Below are positions 58,772 to 64,000 of a stretch of DNA of 64,000 bases, one piece after another. Source of the stretch: Chlorocebus sabaeus (lineage: Eukaryota; Chordata; Mammalia; Primates; Cercopithecidae); NCBI RefSeq assembly GCF_047675955.1, contig NC_132904.1, forward strand, positions 59,701,435 to 59,765,434. Direction: 5' to 3'. The notes under the pieces were generated by a model. That model was not told the origin of the DNA, did not search any database, and saw nothing but the letters and a program-made list of their open reading frames with translations. The number at the start of each line of letters is the position of its first letter. Positions within the stretch are counted from its first letter, which is position 1. The translations under genes and the position numbers were made by a program.

Positions 58772-61700
58772 CTTCCGTTCAAAACTGGAAAGAAGCTTTC
58801 TGAGAAACTGCTCTGTGTTCTGTTAATTCATCTCACAGAGTTACATTTTTCCCTTCAAGAAGACTTTCGCTAAGGCTGTTCTTGTGGAATTGGTAAAGTG
58901 ATATTTGGAAACCCATATAGGGCTACGGTGAAAAAGGAAATATCTTCCGTTCCAAACTGGAAAGAAGCTTTCTGATAAACAGCTCTGTGTTCTGTTAATT
59001 CATCTCACAAAGTTACAACTTTCCTTTCAAGAAGCCTTTCGCTAAGGCTGTTGTTGTGAAATTGGCAAAGGGATATTTGGAAGCCCATAGAGGGCTATGG
59101 TGAAAATGGAAATATCTTCCGTTCAAAACTGGAAAGAAGCTTTCTGAGAAACTGCTCTGTGTTCTGTTAATTCATCTCAGAGAGTTACATCTTTCCCTTC
59201 CAGAAGCCTGTCGCTACGGCTGTTGTTGTGCAATTGGCAAAGGGATATTTGGAAGCCCGTAGAGGGCTAAGGTGAAAAAGGAAATATCTTCCGTTCAAAA
59301 CTGGAAAGAAGCTTTCTGAGAAACTGCTCTGTGTTCTGTTAATTCATCTCACAGAGTTACATCCTTCCCTTCAATAAGCCGTTCGCTAAGGCTCTTCTTG
59401 TGGAATTGGCAAAGGGATATTTGGAAGTCCATAGAGGACTACGGTGAAAAAGGAAATATCTTCCGTTCAAAACTGGAAAGAAGCCTTCTGAGAATCTGCT
59501 CTGTGTTCTGTTAATTCATCTCACAGAGTTACATCTTTCCCTTCAAGAAGCCTTTCGCTAAGGCTGTTTTTGTGGAATTGGCAAAGGGATATTTGGAAGC
59601 CCATCGAGGGCTGTGGTGTAAAAGGAAATATCTTCCGTTCAAAACTGGAAAGAAGCTTTCTGAGAAACTGCTCTGTGTTCTGTTAATTCATCTCACAGAG
59701 TTACATCTTTCCCTTCAAGAAGCCTTTCGCTAAGGCTGTTCTTGTGGAATTGGCAAAGGGATATTTGGAAGACCATAGAGGGCTATGGTGAAAAAGGAAA
59801 TATCTTCCGTTCAAAACTGGAAAGAGGCTTTCTGAGAAACTGCTCTGTGTTCTGTTAATTCATCTCACAGAGTTACATCTTTCCCTTCAAGAAGCCTTTC
59901 GCTAAGGCTGTTCTTGTGGAATTGGCAAGGGATATTTGGAAGCCCATAGAGCGCTACGGTATAAAAGGAAATATCTTCCGTTCAAAACTGGAAAGAAGCT
60001 TTCTGAGAAACTGCTCTGTGTTCTGTTAATTCATCTCACAGAGTTACATCTTTCCCTTCAAGAAGCCTTTCGCCAAGGCTGTTCTTGTGGAAATAGCAAA
60101 CGGATATTTGGAAGCCCATAGGTGGCTATGGTGAAAAAGGAAATATCTTCCGTTCAAAACTGGAAAGAAGCTTTCTAATTGGCAAAGGGATATTTGGAAC
60201 CCCATAGAGGACTATGGTGAAAAACGAAATATCTTCCGTTCAAAACTGGAGAGAAGCCTTCTGAGAAACTGCTCTGTGTTCTGTTAATTCATCTCACAGA
60301 GTTACATCTTTCCCTTCAAGAAGCCTTTCGCTAAGGCTATTGTTGTGGAATTGGCAAAGGGATATTTGGAAGCCCATAGAGGGCTATGGTGAAAAAGGAA
60401 ATATCTTCCGTTAAAAACTGGAAAGAAGCTTTCTGAGAAACTGCTCTGTGTTCTGTTAATTCATCTCACAGAGTTACATCTTTCCCTTCAAGAAGCCTTT
60501 CGCTAAGGCTGTTCTTGTGGAATTGGCAAAGTGATATTTGGAAGCCCATAGAGGGCTATGGTGAAAAAGGAAATATCTTCCGTTCAAAACTGGAAAGAAG
60601 CTTTCTGAGAAACTGCTCTGTGTTCTGTTAATTCATCTCACAGAGTTACATCCTTCCCTTCAATAAGCCGTTCGCTAAGGCTGTTGTTGTGGAATTGGCA
60701 AAGGGATATTTGGAAGCCCATAGAGGGCTATGGTGAAAAAGGAAATATCTGCCGTTCAAAACTGGAAAGAAGCTTTCTGAGAAACTGCTCTGTGTTCTGT
60801 TAATTCATCTCACAGAGTTACATCTTTCCCTTCAAGAAGCCTTTCGCTAAGGCTGTTCTTGTGGAATTGTCAAAGGGATATTTGGAAGCCCATAGAGGGC
60901 TACGGTGAAAAAGGAAATATCTTCCGTTCAAAACTGGAAAGAAGCTTTCTCATAAACTGCTCTGTGTTCTGTTAATTCACCTCACAGAGTTACATCTTTC
61001 CTTTCAAGAAGCCTTTCGCTAAGGCTGTTGTTGTGGAATTGGCAAAGGGATCTTTGGAAGCCCATAGAGGGCTATGGTGAAAAAGGAAATATCTTCCGTT
61101 CAAAACTGGAAAGAAGCTTTCTCATAAACTGCTCTGTGTTCTGTTAATTCATCTCACAGAGTTACATCTTTCCCTTAAAGAAGCCTTTCGCTAAGGCTGT
61201 TCTTGTGGAATTGGCAAAGGGATATTTGGAAGTCCATAGAGGGCTACGGTGAAAAAGGAAATATCTTCCGTTCAAAACTGGAAAGAAGCCTTCTGAGAAA
61301 CTGCTCTGTGTTCCGTTAATTCATCTCACAGAGTTACATCTTTCCCTTCCACAAACCTTTGGCTAAGGCTGTTGTTGTGGAATTGGCAAAGGGATATTTG
61401 GAAGCCCCTAGAGGGCTATGTTGAAAAAGGAAATATCTTCCGTTCAAAACTGGAAAGAAGCTTTCTGAGAAACTGCTCTGTGTTCTGTTAATTCATCTCA
61501 CAGAGTTACATCTTTCCCTTCAAGAAGACTTTCGCTAAGGCTGTTCTTGTGGAATTGGCAAAGGCATATTTGGAAGCCCATAGAGGGCTATGGTGAAAAA
61601 GGAAATATCCTCCGTTCAAAATTGGAAAGAAGCCTTCTGAGAAACTGCTCTGTGTTCTGTTAATTCATCTCACAGAGTTACATCTTTCCCTTCAAGAAGC

Positions 61701-62467
61701 CTTTCGCTAAGGCTGTTCTTGTGGAATTGGCAAAGGGATATTTGGAAGCCCATAGAGGGCTATGGTGAAAAAGGAAATATCTTCCGTTCAAAACTGGAAA
61801 GAAGCTTTCTGAGAAACTGCTCTGTGTTCTGTTAATTCATCTCACAGAGTTACATCTTTCCCTTCAAGAAGCCTTTCGCTAAGGCTGTTCTTGTGGAATT
61901 GGCAAAGGGATATTTGGAAGTCTATAGAGGACTATGGTGAAAAAGGAAATATCTTCCGTTCAAAACTGGAAAGAAGCCTTCTGAGAAACTGCTCTGTGTT
62001 CTGTTAATTCATCTCACAGAGTTACATCTTTCCCTTCAAGAAGCCTTTCGCTAAGGATATTGTTGTGGAATTGGCAAAGGTATATTTGGAAGCCCATAGT
62101 GGGCTATGGTGAAAAAGGAAATATCTGCCGTTCAAAACTGTAAAGAAGCTTTCTGAGAAACTGCTCTGTGTTCTGTTAATTCATCTCACAGAGTTACATC
62201 TTTCCCTTCAAGAAGCCTTTCGCTAAGGCTGTTCTTCTGGAATTGGCAAAGGGATATTTGGAAGACCATAGAGGGCTATGGTGAAAAAGGAAATATCTTC
62301 CGTTCAAAACTGGAAAGAGGCTTTCTGAGAAACTGCTCTGTGTTCTGTTAATTCATCTCACAGAGTTACATCTTTCCCTTCAAGAAGCCTTTCGCTAAGG
62401 CTGTTCTTGTGGAATTGGCAAGGGATATTTGGAAGCCCATAGAGCGCTACGGTATGAAAGGAAATGT
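58772..62467 (+). repeat. 4384-bp macro-unit, copy 2 (688 bp shorter)
   Basis: Directly follows copy 1. The offset is 4384 bp up to about 57460/61844, then 3696 bp (4384 minus 688) from about 58130/61830 to the end, where the GCGCTACGGTAT monomer recurs (62443; here TATGAAAGG). Differences between copies are sparse, for example GGTAAAG for GGCAAAG at 58895, so this is a recent large tandem duplication. The sequence after 62467 repeats only part of the pattern. Confidence 0.9.
60125..60210 (+). repeat. Half-deleted monomer in macro-unit (copy 2)
   Basis: Identical junction (GCTTTCTAATTGGC) to the one at 55791, displaced by 4384 bp. The deletion predates the macro-unit duplication. Confidence 0.92.
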
Positions 62468-64000
62468 CTTCCGTTCAAAACTGGAAAGAAGCTTTCTGAG
62501 AAACTGCTCTGTGTTCTGTTAATTCATCTCACAGAGTTACATCTTTCCCTTCAAGAAGCCTTTCGCTAAGGCTGTTCTTGTGGAATTGGCAAAGGGATGT
62601 TTGGAAGTCCATAGAGGACTATGGTGAAAAAGGAAATATCTTCCGTTCAAAACTGGAAAGAAGCTTTCTGAGAAACTGCTCTGTGTTCTGTTAATTCATC
62701 TCACAGAGTTACATCTTTCCCTTCAAGAAGCCTTTCGCTAAGGCTATTGTTGTGGAATTGGCAAAGGTATATTTGGAAGCCCATAGAGGGCTATGGTGAA
62801 AAAGGAAATATCTGCCGTTCAAAACTGGAAAGAAGCTTTCTGAGAAACTGCTCTGTGTTCTGTTAATTCATCTCACAGAGTTACATCTTTCTCTTCAAGA
62901 AGCCTTTCGCTAAGGCTGTTCTTGTGGAATTGGCAAACGGATATTTGGAAGCCCATAGCGGGCTACGGTGAAAAAGGAAATATCTTCCGTTCAAAACTGG
63001 AAAGAAGCTTTCTGAGAAACTGCTCTGTGTTCTGTTAATTCATCTCACAGAGTTACATCTTTCCCTTAAAGAAGCCTTTCGCTAAGGCTGTTCTTGTGGA
63101 AATGGCAAAGGGATATTTGGAAGCCCATAGGGGGCTATGGTGAAAAAGGAAATATCTTCCGTTCAAAACTGGAAAGAAGCTTTCTGAGAAACTGCTCTGT
63201 GTTCTGTTAATTCATCTCACAGAGTTACATCTTTCCCTTCAAGAAGGCTTTCGCTAAGGCTGTTCTTGTGGAATTGGCAAAGGGATATTTGGAAGCCCAT
63301 AGAAGGCTATGGTTAAAAAGGAAATATCTTCCGTTCAAAACTGGAAAGAAGCTTTCTGAGAAACTGCTCTGTGTTCTGTTAATTCATCTCACAGAGTTAC
63401 ATCTTACCCTTCAAGAAGCCTTTCGCTAAGGCTGTTCTTGTGGAATTGGCAAAGGGATATTTGGAAGCCCATAGAGGTCTATGGTGAAAAAGGAAATATC
63501 TTTCGTTCAAAACTGGAAAGAAGCTTTCTGAGAAACTGCTCTGTGTTCTGTTAATTCATCTCACATAGTTACATCTTTCCCTTCAAGAAGCCTTTCGCTA
63601 AGGCTGTTCTTGTGGAATTGGCAAGGGGATATTTGGAAGTCCATAGAGGGCTATGGTGAAAAAGGAAATATCTTCCGTTCAAAACTGGAAAGAAGCCTTC
63701 TGAGAAACTGCTCTGTGTTCTGTTAATTCATCTCACAGAGTTACATCTTTCCCTTCCAGAAGCCTTTCGCTAAGGCTGTTCTTGTGGATATTTCAAAGGG
63801 ATATTTGGAAGCCCTTAGAGGGCTATGGTGAAAAAGGAAATATCCTCCGTTCAAAATTGGAAAGAAGCTTTCTGAGAAACTGCTCTGTGTTCTGTTAATT
63901 CATCTCACAGAGTTACATCTTTCCCTTCAAGAAGCCTTTCGCTAAGGCTGTTCTTGTGGAAATAGCAAAGGGATATTTGGAAGCCCATAGAGGGCTATGG

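Larger units (their letters stand above)
51833..64000 (+). repeat. Alpha satellite, homogeneous young type
   Basis: About 71 monomers, the most uniform in the window and nearest to the remembered African green monkey consensus. From about 54850 the position after GGCAAAG is mostly GGATA, whereas left of it GTGATA is frequent. Many monomers differ from each other at only a few positions. Some have lost the HindIII site by AGCTTTC to AGCCTTC. The block holds a tandem macro-unit duplication (54388-62467) and runs off the right end of the window without a break. Confidence 0.97.

Noticed and set aside
1..64000. CRISPR-like regular repeats
   Set aside because: Contiguous 172 bp repeats without unique spacers; this is satellite DNA of a primate.
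1..64000. True CENP-B boxes
   Set aside because: I found no monomer with the full TTCG....A..CGGG pattern. Only partial variants exist, and TTTCGCTAAGGCTG lacks both the central A and CGGG.

Overview
This window is almost entirely primate centromeric/pericentromeric alpha satellite, interrupted by three pieces of LINE-1 (L1). No cellular gene, RNA gene or CRISPR array is visible. The repeat is a head-to-tail ~172 bp monomer with one HindIII site (AAGCTT) in most copies. The right-hand monomers agree, from memory, with the classical 172 bp HindIII alphoid of African green monkey. That points to an Old World monkey, most likely Chlorocebus or a close guenon relative. The match is recalled, not computed.

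Layout. 1-5243: divergent alpha satellite ('old' type: GCTTTGTG, TTTGCAAAGTGATA, CGTTAAAAACTGG). 5244-6472: 5'-truncated L1 3' end on the minus strand with a double A-rich tail. 6473-~21440: more old-type alpha satellite carrying several multi-monomer duplications. ~21440-28500: mosaic in which old-type runs alternate with 'young' type (GCTCTGTG, ATTGGCAAAG, CGTTCAAAACTGG). ~28500-39148: young type, built from diverged multi-monomer blocks. 39149-43336 and 47645-51832: two 4188 bp copies of one L1 segment, both minus strand, 8496 bp apart, truncated at both ends at the same points. Each carries part of the 5'UTR, an intact 338-codon ORF1 and an ORF2 broken by a shared frameshift and cut at about residue 867. 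43337-47644: young alpha satellite between the L1 twins. 51833-64000: the most homogeneous alpha satellite, including a directly tandem 4384 bp macro-unit that contains a half-deleted monomer.

Interpretation. Left-to-right homogenisation and the old/young mosaic suggest the edge of an alpha-satellite array, with older layers on the left and a more recently amplified array to the right. Monomers carry the A-box (pJ-alpha type) at the place where other primate monomers carry the CENP-B box. I found no true CENP-B box, only three partial matches. Each monomer has a short dyad next to the A-box. The many short open frames (about 60-98 codons) across the satellite are chance readings of the monomer. 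The only protein-coding material is L1. The most unusual observation is that the twin L1 fragments differ at only about ten sites by eye, while the alpha monomers touching them differ far more.
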